A stretch of DNA of 64,000 bases from Nostoc sp. JL33. GTDB lineage: Bacteria; Cyanobacteriota; Cyanobacteriia; Cyanobacteriales; Nostocaceae. Below, one piece after another: positions 1-8,397 of the stretch. Every line of letters starts with the position of its first letter. Position 1 is the stretch's first letter. A model generated the notes under the pieces. That model had not been told where the DNA came from, did no database searches, and saw only the letters and a list, made by a program, of their open reading frames with translations. The translations under genes were made by a program, and so were the position numbers. The DNA lies in contig NZ_JABXKP010000090.1 in the NCBI RefSeq assembly GCF_017114985.1, positions 53,818 to 117,817 on the forward strand, given 5' to 3'.

Positions 1-1229
1 TTATGCAGATACTGTTCTGTGCCGTAGTAAATGCAGGGAATACCGCGACATGTCATAATTAAGATGATCGCTACCTTCAACATCGCTGGATCGGGGTTCA
101 GCGATTGGAAGCGGGACATATCATGGTTATCGATGAAGGTAACTAGCTCTGTTGCCCCGTTATAGCGATAATCCTGGTCAAAAATGTATTGAATTGTTTG
201 GAATCCGTTTTCTGAACCTTGCGCTAGTGCGGCTCGAATTGCCACGCACAAGCCAAAGTCTAGAAGTGTCATGCCTGAGTGGTTAACAAATTCCACGGAG
301 CGATCGTCACTAGGATTACTGTAAATCCATTCACCAAAAATAAATATATCTGGTTTGTGATTGGTCATATCGCCATTGAATTCTTGCCAAAACCAGATCG
401 GCATATGCTTGACAGTATCCACCCGCAGTGCATCCACACCCCGGTCTAGCCATTGTTTGATTGCTGACTTGATATACTCCCGATATTCGGTATTGTTTTC
501 ATTGAAGGTTGCTAGACCTGATAGTTCACAGTTTTGTACTTGCCAATCGTCTTCCCAATTTTGGACTTCGCCGTAGTGGTGATACCAATTATTGACATCA
601 TTATTGAAGTCAGCAATTTTCACTCCATCATCATACAATTCACCTTTACTACCGCTAGTATCAGGGCTGCTATGGTTGCAGACAATATCTAGCACCAGCT
701 TCATATTCCGCTTGTGCAGTTCTGTAATTAACCGATCAAAGGTAGTATTTTTTTCTTCTTGCGTAGCGTTTAAAGAAGGGTTCTCTCCATCAGCGATGTA
801 GCGAGGATTAATCCGCTTAAAGTCTTTTGTCCAATAGCCATGTAAGGCTGCATTGCCAACAAACAACTCTTCAACCTGCTCAAACAGTGGAGTTAACCAA
901 AGGGCTGTCACTCCCATGTTTTTAAGATAATCCAATTTGTCAATCACACCTTGCAAGTCGCCACCCCAGTACTTACCCCAATCTTCTTTAGTTGGATCGT
1001 ACAGTTCTGAGTTTGCACCTTCGCTATTATCTGGATCGCCATCATAAAAGCGATCGACCACAAGAAAATAAATGGTTTCCTGACGAAATTCAATATCTCT
1101 AGTGTAAAGAAACTCTAGATCAATCTCAGTTTCTGATGCTGGTGTTTCTATAATAACTTCTAATTCTTCTTGTGCAGAATCAACTTTATATTGATCTGGT
1201 GAAAACTGAGATGGAGGGGTTTTTACCAT
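1..1229 (-). CDS. GH13 alpha-amylase / CGTase-like glycosidase, 5' part (gene runs off the left edge)
   Basis: Translating the minus strand from the ATG at 1229 gives 409 residues with no stop before the window edge, so the C-terminus is missing. It is a retaining alpha-glucan hydrolase or transferase of family GH13. All four classical GH13 regions are readable: DIVCNH (about 181-186), GVDALRVD with the nucleophile Asp271, IFGEW with the acid/base Glu300, and FIDNHD with the stabilising Asp370. The GVDALRVDTVKH context resembles cyclomaltodextrin glucanotransferases and related extracellular amylases, but no signal peptide is visible, so a cytoplasmic role on glycogen-derived maltodextrins is plausible. 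The substrate cannot be settled without the C-terminal domains. No clear Shine-Dalgarno sequence precedes the ATG. Confidence 0.93.
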   Translation of the reverse strand, partial: MVKTPPSQFSPDQYKVDSAQEELEVIIETPASETEIDLEFLYTRDIEFRQETIYFLVVDRFYDGDPDNSEGANSELYDPTKEDWGKYWGGDLQGVIDKLDYLKNMGVTALWLTPLFEQVEELFVGNAALHGYWTKDFKRINPRYIADGENPSLNATQEEKNTTFDRLITELHKRNMKLVLDIVCNHSSPDTSGSKGELYDDGVKIADFNNDVNNWYHHYGEVQNWEDDWQVQNCELSGLATFNENNTEYREYIKSAIKQWLDRGVDALRVDTVKHMPIWFWQEFNGDMTNHKPDIFIFGEWIYSNPSDDRSVEFVNHSGMTLLDFGLCVAIRAALAQGSENGFQTIQYIFDQDYRYNGATELVTFIDNHDMSRFQSLNPDPAMLKVAIILIMTCRGIPCIYYGTEQYLH

Positions 1230-1731
1230 AAAAAAACTCAAACTTTCATGCAATTGACACTTGTAAAAGTAACAGTACAACGTTTCGAGTATTGTCTGTC
1301 ACTACAAAACAAACTTCGCTATTATGACATCCGTCTTACGGTGTAGGTATCTATCGCTAGCTAGTTTATAATTCTATCGATAGATATAATTCATCTGCTA
1401 GAGGATAAAAACAAAGGAATATAGCAGTTATTAACAGTAAGTACTTCATCACAAAAATTTACAATATCTCGTGAAAGTGACTTGCGGTAAATATTGAGCC
1501 TAGCTAGTGTTTAAGTGTATATTCGACAACAGATTTTAGTACAGTCAACAAGGTTTCGTTATACCTGAGCAATACTGATTAAACCACGTATTAGCCCATT
1601 TATCTAGAATATTTGCTTCATTGAGCAAGAGTGCTGAGTACTTTTACCTGACTCAGCACTGACTAAGGTAAACTGACCATTGTCGCTTTCAATCTGTTAT
1701 TACTATTAAGCAATTAATCCAGGTAGCAATT
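1230..1731. other. Divergent spacer between the amylase gene and the TerB-like gene
   Basis: About 500 A+T-rich bases lie between two divergently transcribed genes, so both promoters should be here. I see no gene, no dispersed repeat and no convincing operator. Confidence 0.5.
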
Positions 1732-2775
1732 ATGACCAAATATGACAAGGTTTTTAACTCAGCAAACACATCAGAGGAATCGCTAAGTCCAGAGGAAGCG
1801 GTGGCGGCGATCGCAGTTGTCACGGCGATCGCTGATTCATCCATTGAAGATGTAGATGCAGAAAGTTTAGCGGGTATCCTCTGGGAATTCGAGGTCTTTG
1901 AGGAATACTCAGAAGATGAAATCACAGAAATAGTTGATCGACTCATAGACATTACAGAACAAGAGGGAATTGGGCCTCTGTTTAATGTCGCCAAAGTATC
2001 TCTCTCAGATGAATTAGTGCTGGATGGTTTTGCGGCTGGGGTGATAGTGCTTTTAGATGATGAACTGGCCATCCCCAAATCAAAACAAGCCTACCTCAAA
2101 AAGCTACAAGCAGCCTTGGAACTTGAGGATGAAGAAGCAGAGGAAATCATCAAAGAGGTAATTGCAGCCTTTAAAGAAGCAGAAGAAGAAGCAGACGACG
2201 AAGATGAAACAGTAGTCATAGAAGATTTTAGTGAACAGACCTATGAATCTCCCTTAAAGAATTTTACAGTGCCGATTCCAGTTGATCCGCAGCAGGGCGG
2301 TAGAATTCAAAGTCAGGAAGGAGTAGTTGGCTTTTCTGATGACATCGGTACTTTGCTGAGAATCGATTATTATCCTTTCCCTCTAGAACAGTTAGAGGAA
2401 CTGGAGTCTGTGGGACAACAAGAATATTTACAAACAATCTTAGTAGACAAGTATGTACCCCAGGCGATTTTTGCCAATGTACCAGATGCTTCTGTGGAGT
2501 ATAGCGAATATCTGGAAGATACTTTGCGAGGCGCTTACTATGTGTTAATCGATATGCCCAAAGGTTCGACGATTTCTAAACAAGAAAATAATGGAACTGC
2601 GATCAGATTAGACGCTTACCGGGGGCTGCTCACCTTTATCAGGGGTGAATTTTTGTATATAGTTAGTAGTCAGCACAGTTTTATTAACGGCGAAACTCCC
2701 GATTCTCTTGAAGAAGAAGCTGAAGATATTAAGGAGAGTATTTTAGAGTTTGTTGAGACTATAGAGTTCACTTAG
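1732..2775 (+). CDS. Acidic two-domain protein with an N-terminal TerB-like helical region
   Basis: A 347-residue, strongly acidic, soluble protein starting at ATG 1732. Residues about 20-130 are helical and acidic (EEAVAAIAVVTAIADSS, then FAAGVIVLLDDELAIPKSKQAYLKKL), which resembles the TerB/tellurite-resistance-like fold used by many cyanobacterial hypothetical proteins. A Glu/Asp-rich hinge (about 131-160) leads to a second, mixed alpha/beta domain of about 180 residues that I do not recognise. No signal peptide or membrane segment is visible. The first part overlaps a long antisense reading frame, but the forward frame has the coherent composition. The gene stands alone between the amylase gene and a repeat cluster. 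The TerB assignment is an inference from sequence character, and the function is unknown. Confidence 0.75.
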   Translation: MTKYDKVFNSANTSEESLSPEEAVAAIAVVTAIADSSIEDVDAESLAGILWEFEVFEEYSEDEITEIVDRLIDITEQEGIGPLFNVAKVSLSDELVLDGFAAGVIVLLDDELAIPKSKQAYLKKLQAALELEDEEAEEIIKEVIAAFKEAEEEADDEDETVVIEDFSEQTYESPLKNFTVPIPVDPQQGGRIQSQEGVVGFSDDIGTLLRIDYYPFPLEQLEELESVGQQEYLQTILVDKYVPQAIFANVPDASVEYSEYLEDTLRGAYYVLIDMPKGSTISKQENNGTAIRLDAYRGLLTFIRGEFLYIVSSQHSFINGETPDSLEEEAEDIKESILEFVETIEFT

Positions 2776-2865
2776 TATATGCCACCTCACAAAGGGTCAA
2801 AATAGAGTTTTTATGGTGATGAATATTAAATAATCTCTCCATCCAAAGAAGCGATCGCACTTGGG

Positions 2866-2983
2866 ACTGACAAATAAAAAAATATCCAACTACTTCTTGT
2901 GGGGCGGGCGATACAAGCGCCTTTAACCACAGGCGGGCAAGATGCCCACCCCACAAGTAGTAGTAATTTATTTGTTGGAAATC
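2866..2983. repeat. MITE-like palindromic repeat, family A copy 1
   Basis: An imperfect long palindrome. The left arm contains ACAAATAAAAAAATAT and CTTGTGGGGCGGGC; the right arm contains GCCCACCCCACAAG and TTTATTTGT. A second copy lies at 54724-54887 with the same arms but a different centre. It holds no gene; a reading frame across it on the minus strand is an artefact. Confidence 0.7.
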
Positions 2984-3012
2984 GCTAAAGGGATTCACTC
3001 TACCAATAAACT

Positions 3013-3152
3013 TAGGACTTATGCATTGACAATAAATAGTAAATATGTATAACGGGGTTTAGTAGGGGTTTAGCATTGCTCATACGAAACCTGAAACAAC
3101 CTATGCATGGCTAATGCACATCATGATGAATTTGTACACGGCGTAAGTCCTA
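3013..3152. repeat. MITE-like element, family B copy 1 (AGGACTTA ends)
   Basis: A 140-bp non-coding element with inverted ends, TAGGACTTATGCATTGACA at the left and GCGTAAGTCCTA at the right. The same end sequences and internal blocks (TTCATCATGATG, GGGTTTAGCA, TTGACAATAAA) recur in the opposite orientation at 31773-31958, which supports a mobile non-autonomous family. Confidence 0.7.
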
Positions 3153-3227
3153 AAACTATTGGGAACGGATGGCGTTCTCAATTCAATATCGATAACTGAT
3201 AAACTTTTCTGATGTACATTTGAAAGG

Positions 3228-3279
3228 GCGATGTCTGACGACAAGCCCAGAGGCGGAATGTGTACGCTTGTCTACGCTT
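3228..3279. repeat. Dispersed GCGATGTCTG repeat, copy 1
   Basis: Begins GCGATGTCTGACGACAAGCC and ends GTCTACGC. The same family occurs at 25341-25380 in the minC-minD spacer and in frame inside fmt at 19496-19534. This copy abuts the IS605-type element. Confidence 0.6.
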
Positions 3280-3829
3280 TTGACATACTCACCGTCCTGA
3301 AGGAGCGGTGATTCTTCCAGAGTCACCCCTTGGAATTACTGATTCAACGAGTCCACTTACTTACAATTTTTTGCAAAACTATAACCAGAGATGGTTTTCT
3401 CCTCAGTCTTTCGGTGTATTTCAACACCCTGTTTCTGTATGCCCTACAGTACAGTTCAAACCGGAATAATTGGTTCAAAGAGTGCATGGTGTTTTAAACT
3501 TTTACCCACAGAAACATTCCTCTGTGGAACCCCATAGCTTAGGTTTTCATGGTTGAGTGCATCGCTAGATGCGAGGTTTTTAAAGTGGTTGATTACCTTT
3601 CCACTATAATAAAAATACTTCAAATAGCGGTATGAAGTCAATGTCTAAGCCGGAAATATTTATTACTTTTCAAAGTTAGTGCTGAGGAGAAAAAATTGCT
3701 CAAGCAATACTGCTTTCCTTTGAATGTTGAAATCAGACAGATGTGCTGCGAAAACTTATCCGCAAGCTATCCAAATCAATTAATAAAAAGCCGTGAAACG
3801 AAGCACGGGGCTTTAGACCCAATTTTTCG
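3280..3829 (-). mobile_element. Non-autonomous IS200/IS605-type element (palindrome-ended, no intact transposase)
   Basis: A 550-bp segment flanked by the features of IS608-like single-strand transposons. Read on the minus strand, TTAC (3833-3830) precedes the left end and TCAA (3283-3280) closes the right end. Each end carries a subterminal imperfect hairpin: AAGCCCCGTG/CACGGCTT near 3787-3813 and TCACCG/CGGTGA with AGGA/TCCT near 3289-3313. Between them there is no TnpA or TnpB, only a 61-codon minus frame (3456-3641) that I do not recognise. A conserved-looking stretch around 3555-3580 (ATCGCTAGATGCGAGGT) resembles the structured 3' region of cyanobacterial TnpB elements. That last point rests on memory and was not checked. 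The right edge of the element lies seven bases before the kinase start codon. Confidence 0.6.
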
Positions 3830-3839
3830 GTAATTTTTC

Positions 3840-5699
3840 ATGACAATAACCCTGCTGAACAATCGTTATCAAGTTATCCAGGTAATCGGCGCTGGTGGGT
3901 TTGGCGAAACCTTTCTAGCAGAAGATGTGCATATGCCTTCTCGCCGTCGCTGTGTGATCAAGCAACTCAAACCGATAACCAACAATGACCCGCAAACTTA
4001 CCAAATTATCCAACAACGGTTTGAACGGGAAGCAGCAACCTTGGAATATTTGGGTGAAAGTAGTCAGCAAATTCCTAAACTCTACGCCTACTTTTCTGAG
4101 AACGGGCAATTTTACCTCGTCCAAGAATGGATTCACGGCCAAACCCTGACAAAAATTGTCGAAGCTAAAGGATTTGAGAGTGAAACTGCTGTTCGGCAAA
4201 TTCTCTTGAGTCTGCTTCCAGTCTTGGATTATGTCCACAGTAAAGGCATTATTCACCGGGATATCAAGCCAGAAAACATTATTCTCCGTTCTGTTGATGG
4301 TAAGCCAGTTTTGATTGATTTTGGTGCAGTTAAAGAAACAATCCGTTCAGTGGTGAATTCTCCAGGATACCCGACGCGATCGCTTGTCATTGGTACGCCT
4401 GGATATATGCCTAGCGAACAAGCCGTTGGCCGCCCAGTTTACAGTACTGATATCTACAGCTTAGGCTTAACGGCGATTTATCTGCTGACTGGCAAACACC
4501 CGCAAGAATTACAAACTGATCTCAAAACTGGGGAAATACTTTGGCAGCAGCACGCCCCTAACGTCTCTTCCCAATTGGCTTTGGTACTTAATCAGGCAAT
4601 TAAGCCTCATGCTGGCGATCGCTACAGCACTGCTAGTAAAATGCTACACGCTTTGCAGTCTGCTAGTAATATATCTCCTGAGTTAGTTGCAAATATTTCC
4701 ACTGTCATTTCTTCTCCCCCTACGACATCGACTCGACAAACCCAGGCATTATATTCGCCGCAAAAAAATTCTGTGATTCCCGCGCCTAACAGGAGTGGAA
4801 ACTGGCAAAAATCTGCTGTGATTGTTGGTAGTTTGCTGATCGGCGGCTTGCTTGGTGCAGTAGCAATTTCTAGCATCACTCGTCAGCAACAACCAGAAAC
4901 AACCATTGCCACAAGTCCCACGCGATCGCCAGAATCTTTGCCTTCCACTCCTGCATCTGGCGATTTGCCTGTTTCTTCCCAAACTTCTCCAGTTCCAGTT
5001 GTACCTACCTCACCACCAGAACAGCCAGTAATTCCCGATCCTTTGCCAACCTCTAATTCCCCGGTTGTATCCAGACCACAGCCAAAAAATAAGCCTGTAA
5101 TTTTAGATACTCCAGCGCCAGTAGAAGTATCCACACCACAGCCAGAACCAGAGAAGGAGGCGATACCTGCTTTGGACAATGCCAGCCCAGTTCCTACACC
5201 AGAACCGCGTTCCACGCCACAGAAGAAGCCGCGCAGTAAATTAGCCGCCACTAGCAGCAGAGAAAGCGTTCCCGCATTCCCTACAGGTACACCAAGAAAC
5301 ATCGTAGAAGCTACCCTCGGCAAACCAAATCAAGATTTAAAAGGCGCATGGGGCAAGACTCGTGCTGTCGTTTACAAACTAGTGCCAGACAAAATTGACC
5401 TTGGCTACTTATTTGATCGTAATTCTAAAGTGCTACGTCAAACTGAGGTATCTTTTGCCGAATCGGTAGACCCGCAGGTAATGGAGACTACCTTGAATGG
5501 AATGTTAGATGGGCAAGCCACTGAAGAAATTAAGCAGGGACTCAAACAGGTACAACAGCGCCAGTCGGATAACTTTAGTTTTAAGAATGGCTCAGTCAAG
5601 GGTCAGATTATCCGCCAACAATGTGATTTTATTTACATCAGCATTTGGGATGTAGATTTACATGATTTTGTGAGTCCATCGACAGCCAAAAGGTGTTAA
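3840..5699 (+). CDS. Serine/threonine protein kinase, membrane anchored
   Basis: A 619-residue Hanks-type kinase. The kinase domain covers about residues 10-275: glycine loop GAGGFGET (17-24), catalytic-fold Lys41 in VIKQLK, HRDIKPEN with catalytic Asp141, DFG at 160-162, and GTPGYMPSE as the activation-segment end. One hydrophobic helix (about 325-347, SAVIVGSLLIGGLLGAVAI) anchors it in the membrane. It is followed by a Pro/Ser-rich stretch to about 490 and a C-terminal domain of about 130 residues on the far side of the membrane, which presumably senses an unknown signal. The start is supported by the family's usual N-terminus (short, then NRYQVIQVIGAGGFG). No Shine-Dalgarno sequence is visible because a transposon relic ends seven bases upstream. 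Confidence 0.95.
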   Translation: MTITLLNNRYQVIQVIGAGGFGETFLAEDVHMPSRRRCVIKQLKPITNNDPQTYQIIQQRFEREAATLEYLGESSQQIPKLYAYFSENGQFYLVQEWIHGQTLTKIVEAKGFESETAVRQILLSLLPVLDYVHSKGIIHRDIKPENIILRSVDGKPVLIDFGAVKETIRSVVNSPGYPTRSLVIGTPGYMPSEQAVGRPVYSTDIYSLGLTAIYLLTGKHPQELQTDLKTGEILWQQHAPNVSSQLALVLNQAIKPHAGDRYSTASKMLHALQSASNISPELVANISTVISSPPTTSTRQTQALYSPQKNSVIPAPNRSGNWQKSAVIVGSLLIGGLLGAVAISSITRQQQPETTIATSPTRSPESLPSTPASGDLPVSSQTSPVPVVPTSPPEQPVIPDPLPTSNSPVVSRPQPKNKPVILDTPAPVEVSTPQPEPEKEAIPALDNASPVPTPEPRSTPQKKPRSKLAATSSRESVPAFPTGTPRNIVEATLGKPNQDLKGAWGKTRAVVYKLVPDKIDLGYLFDRNSKVLRQTEVSFAESVDPQVMETTLNGMLDGQATEEIKQGLKQVQQRQSDNFSFKNGSVKGQIIRQQCDFIYISIWDVDLHDFVSPSTAKRC

Positions 5700-6114
5700 T
5701 TTCCTGGGAAACATTGTCCTCAAAAGTTAGATTTTTGTATCCCATAAGACAGATTTAGGATTCAATATAGTCCTTCAAAAACTGATTTTATTGGGCAACA
5801 ATCAAAACAATTGCAGTCTTCCCAAGCACAAAAACCCATTTCTTATAATTAGTACATTTGTTTTCTAGGTTTTGCAACTAAACCCATGAAAATCTATTTT
5901 TCCCATGCCCCATGCTCCATGCCCAATCCCCAATGCCCCATACCCAATCCCCCTTTTCAAAACGGAGTTTTAAATTCTTAATATTCATAAAGTTATAAAT
6001 ACCATTATTAAGTTTTTAATAATACTTGTCTCAGCTTCTACATTCATGTCGTAAATTGCCATTGGAATTGTGTAATCTGAAGACAGCAAAGCTAAATTAT
6101 TCAATTGAGGTCTA
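5700..6114. other. Spacer after the kinase gene, with a low-complexity repeat
   Basis: No gene is visible. At 5901-5953 there is a degenerate tandem of CCCATGC / CCCAATC heptamers, the complement of the TGGGCAT repeats found inside the SNF2 gene and after the NDH-2 gene. The rest is A+T-rich and presumably holds the promoter of the small gene at 6115. Confidence 0.55.
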
Positions 6115-6330
6115 ATGACTCCTACGATTATGCGTCAGCTTTGGTCAGTGGTTGAAACCGCCCAAGCCAAGCTCCTCTTACAACTGGATGATGCTAGCTT
6201 GGTACAGTGGTTAGTGAAACAAATCGAAACGCAAGTGTTGTTAGATTCTAACGAAACTGATTATCTGTGCCACTACATCCAATCTCGGCTAGCCCTTATA
6301 CGTGATCTTGCTTATGAACGTCAGTGTTGA
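6115..6330 (+). CDS. Small conserved-type hypothetical protein, 71 aa
   Basis: A 71-residue soluble, mostly helical protein (LWSVVETAQAKLLLQLDD at about 9-26, then SLVQWLVKQIETQ). The ATG at 6115 has a GAGG ribosome-binding site five bases upstream, which favours a real gene. Its composition suggests a compact helical bundle. I do not recognise a family and infer no function. A dispersed repeat (6332-6353) follows the stop almost immediately. Confidence 0.6.
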   Translation: MTPTIMRQLWSVVETAQAKLLLQLDDASLVQWLVKQIETQVLLDSNETDYLCHYIQSRLALIRDLAYERQC

Positions 6331-6331
6331 T

Positions 6332-6353
6332 GATGCCTACGGCGGGCTACGCC
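6332..6353. repeat. Dispersed GATGCCTACGGCGG repeat, intergenic copy
   Basis: An intergenic copy of the GATGCCTACGGCGG repeat that also appears in frame in the DUF29 gene (29619-29642) and the Gfo/Idh gene (31597-31620). Confidence 0.6.
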
Positions 6354-6396
6354 AATACAAAATCACCATAAATTGATTGATAGTCAAGTGTTATTA

Positions 6397-7530
6397 CTAT
6401 TGACTATTGGCTTTTTGGGGGAAATAACCTTCTACTAAGCAGTCAGAGCCGACTACACGCCAACGAACACGTTCTAGAGACAACGCCTCAGTCATGGTAG
6501 TAAACCCTAAATCGCCCACAGGTGTGGGAGCAATACTACCACCAATGATTTTCGGGGCGATAAATGCTAGAACTTTTTGCACTGCTCCTTGAGCGATCGC
6601 ACTAGCAGCTAAGATACCACCACACTCCCACAAGACGCTACAAAAACCTCGCTCATATAAGTACGCCATTGCATTATCTGGTGTAAGTGATGTTAATTCC
6701 ACCACCTCCACCCCAAGTTTTCGCAACAGTTCTTGAAAATCGGGATTAGCACCCTCCTCTGTCAACACCAAAGTCGGAGCATCCGCAGTTTGCCAAAGAT
6801 GGGCATTTTCCGGTAAGTTTAGCTGGCGACTCATCACCACCCGCAGGGGATTATGTGCCCCCACCTGATGAGTGGTTAAATAAGGATTATCCTGTCGAAC
6901 TGTATTACCGCCGACAATTATTGCATCACAAGCCGCCCGCACTTGATGTACTTCATTGCGGGCATCTTGGCTTGTCACCCAGGCGCTGTGACCAGAGGTG
7001 GTAGCAATTTTGCCATCTAAAGTCATGGCATATTTTAAAATTCCCAAAGGTCGTTTGTAGAGAATGCGATGCACAAAAGCTTCATTTAGCTGATGACAAG
7101 CTGATTCTTCAACTCCTACCAAGACTTCGATCCCCGCCGCACGTAAACGGGCAATACCACCTCCCGCTACCAGTGGATTGGGATCAACCATACCCACGAC
7201 TACTTTTGCTACCCCTGCTTGGATCAATCCTTCAGAACAAGGGGGAGTACGTCCGTAGTGATTGCAAGGTTCGAGGCTGACATAGATTGTTGCACCACGA
7301 GCGCCATCGCCTGCTGCCCTCAAAGCAAACACTTCTGCATGAGGCTCACCTGCACGAGGATGAAACCCTTCGCCGACAATCTCGCCATCCTTGACAATCA
7401 CCGCTCCCACTAGGGGATTTGGCGAAGTACGTCCTAAAGCGCGGCGAGCAAGTGACAAACACCGCAGCATCATGCGAGAGTCAAAGTCAGTTCCGACCTT
7501 TTGCTTTATAGGAGAATTCGATCCAAACAA
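6397..7530 (-). CDS. ribD: Bifunctional diaminohydroxyphosphoribosylaminopyrimidine deaminase / 5-amino-6-(5-phosphoribosylamino)uracil reductase
   Basis: This enzyme carries out the second and third steps of riboflavin synthesis from GTP. The N-terminal cytidine-deaminase-type domain (about 15-150) has the zinc site HAE (64-66) and PCNHYGRTPPC (Cys89, Cys98). The C-terminal reductase domain (about 165-370) starts at KYAMTLDGKIA and contains IIVGGNTVRQDNP. At 377 residues it is full length. The upstream-most start is TTG 7530; the first ATG pair (7473) would remove residues normally present before FDSRMM, so a TTG start is preferred with modest confidence. It is a single gene; the upstream neighbour is on the same strand but about 80 bases away. 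Confidence 0.95.
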   Translation of the reverse strand: MFGSNSPIKQKVGTDFDSRMMLRCLSLARRALGRTSPNPLVGAVIVKDGEIVGEGFHPRAGEPHAEVFALRAAGDGARGATIYVSLEPCNHYGRTPPCSEGLIQAGVAKVVVGMVDPNPLVAGGGIARLRAAGIEVLVGVEESACHQLNEAFVHRILYKRPLGILKYAMTLDGKIATTSGHSAWVTSQDARNEVHQVRAACDAIIVGGNTVRQDNPYLTTHQVGAHNPLRVVMSRQLNLPENAHLWQTADAPTLVLTEEGANPDFQELLRKLGVEVVELTSLTPDNAMAYLYERGFCSVLWECGGILAASAIAQGAVQKVLAFIAPKIIGGSIAPTPVGDLGFTTMTEALSLERVRWRVVGSDCLVEGYFPQKANSQ

Positions 7531-7608
7531 TTCTTCTTACAGCCTTTTTCATCTATTTAAACGGCAATCTCCTGTAGGGTAGCACAGCTAGCTGTGCTAC
7601 CCATCGAT

Positions 7609-8208
7609 TTACAGCGTCGCTACAAGTTCCTGTAAGCGATCGCTTCCATCGCGGAAGACGGGCCAACCATCCCCCACCAACACTGCTTCTACCCGACTCA
7701 GTTGAGCCAACCTGCGAACAGAAGCAACAGCGTCTTCTCGATTCAGCAGCTTGTCATCTGGCAAAATCGTTAAACTACCTGCTTTGCGTGCCCGTACTAA
7801 ATCCCCTGTAATTAAAGTTGTCTCCTCCAGTAACAGAGCCAATTCACCCGGAGTTTTCGAGCCTTGGAGTTCAATCACCTTAAGTCCTGGCACAAATTCT
7901 TCACCATCAGACAGCCAGCGATCGCAATGTATAGGGAAAGTTTCTTTTTCTGCCACAGGCCCGGCAATCTTAGCATAGGTTTGATCGGCAATTTCTTTAC
8001 TTGCCCTGACATGCTCAGAATTCGTCAGCACAATCCAAACTACACCACCGAGGGATTTCAGATGATTCCAATCATGGTTTGATAGGGCTACTGGGTCAAT
8101 CAAGATGTTGCCATCTGGGCGAATCCAGGCAATCCCATTGAAATCAATATTTCTTGCCGGATTGAAATTAGACCAGCTATAGAGATCGGGACGGTGCAAA
8201 GATTTCAT
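7609..8208 (-). CDS. Metallo-beta-lactamase-fold protein with a degenerate metal site
   Basis: A 199-residue protein with the layout of a small MBL-fold hydrolase: an N-terminal strand region (GIAWIRPDGNILIDPVALS), a central GDLVRA at about 136-141 where the bridging Asp normally lies, and a C-terminal VLVGDGWPV where an active enzyme has G-H-G. The usual THxHxDH signature is replaced by TNSEHVRAS, so most zinc ligands are missing. Either it hydrolyses something without the normal dinuclear zinc site, or it has become a binding or structural protein. It lies between ribD and an aminotransferase; nothing in the context fixes a substrate. ATG 8208 is the only reasonable start. Confidence 0.7.
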   Translation of the reverse strand: MKSLHRPDLYSWSNFNPARNIDFNGIAWIRPDGNILIDPVALSNHDWNHLKSLGGVVWIVLTNSEHVRASKEIADQTYAKIAGPVAEKETFPIHCDRWLSDGEEFVPGLKVIELQGSKTPGELALLLEETTLITGDLVRARKAGSLTILPDDKLLNREDAVASVRRLAQLSRVEAVLVGDGWPVFRDGSDRLQELVATL

Positions 8209-8397
8209 GATGATTCTGGATCAGTATCTTCAATAATTGACTATTAATCTCAATAATTAAGTATATAGATTATAAGGTTGCATTCCCTTTGGATCTGGAA
8301 TTTGAGTATACTACGATAAATTTATCAATATTACGGGTTTTGTTTGGTTTACAGGAATTCAAGGTTAAGGGCAATAGAGATCAACCGAGGTACAGGG

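Noticed and set aside
2768..2998. 76-codon frame across a family A palindrome
   Set aside because: Made of MITE sequence; a similar frame appears at the second copy for the same reason.
3456..3641. 61-codon frame inside the IS605-type element
   Set aside because: It has no TnpA or TnpB motif; possibly a random frame in a structured RNA region.
3288..3838. Possible CRISPR-like array from repeated hairpins
   Set aside because: There is no regular repeat-spacer spacing; the hairpins are transposon ends.
4883..5323. Long Gly-rich frame antisense to the kinase linker
   Set aside because: An artefact of the Pro/Ser-rich kinase linker read in reverse.
8344..8397. TTG start extending the aminotransferase by 18 residues
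   Set aside because: ATG 8398 has a good ribosome-binding site and gives the usual family N-terminus.
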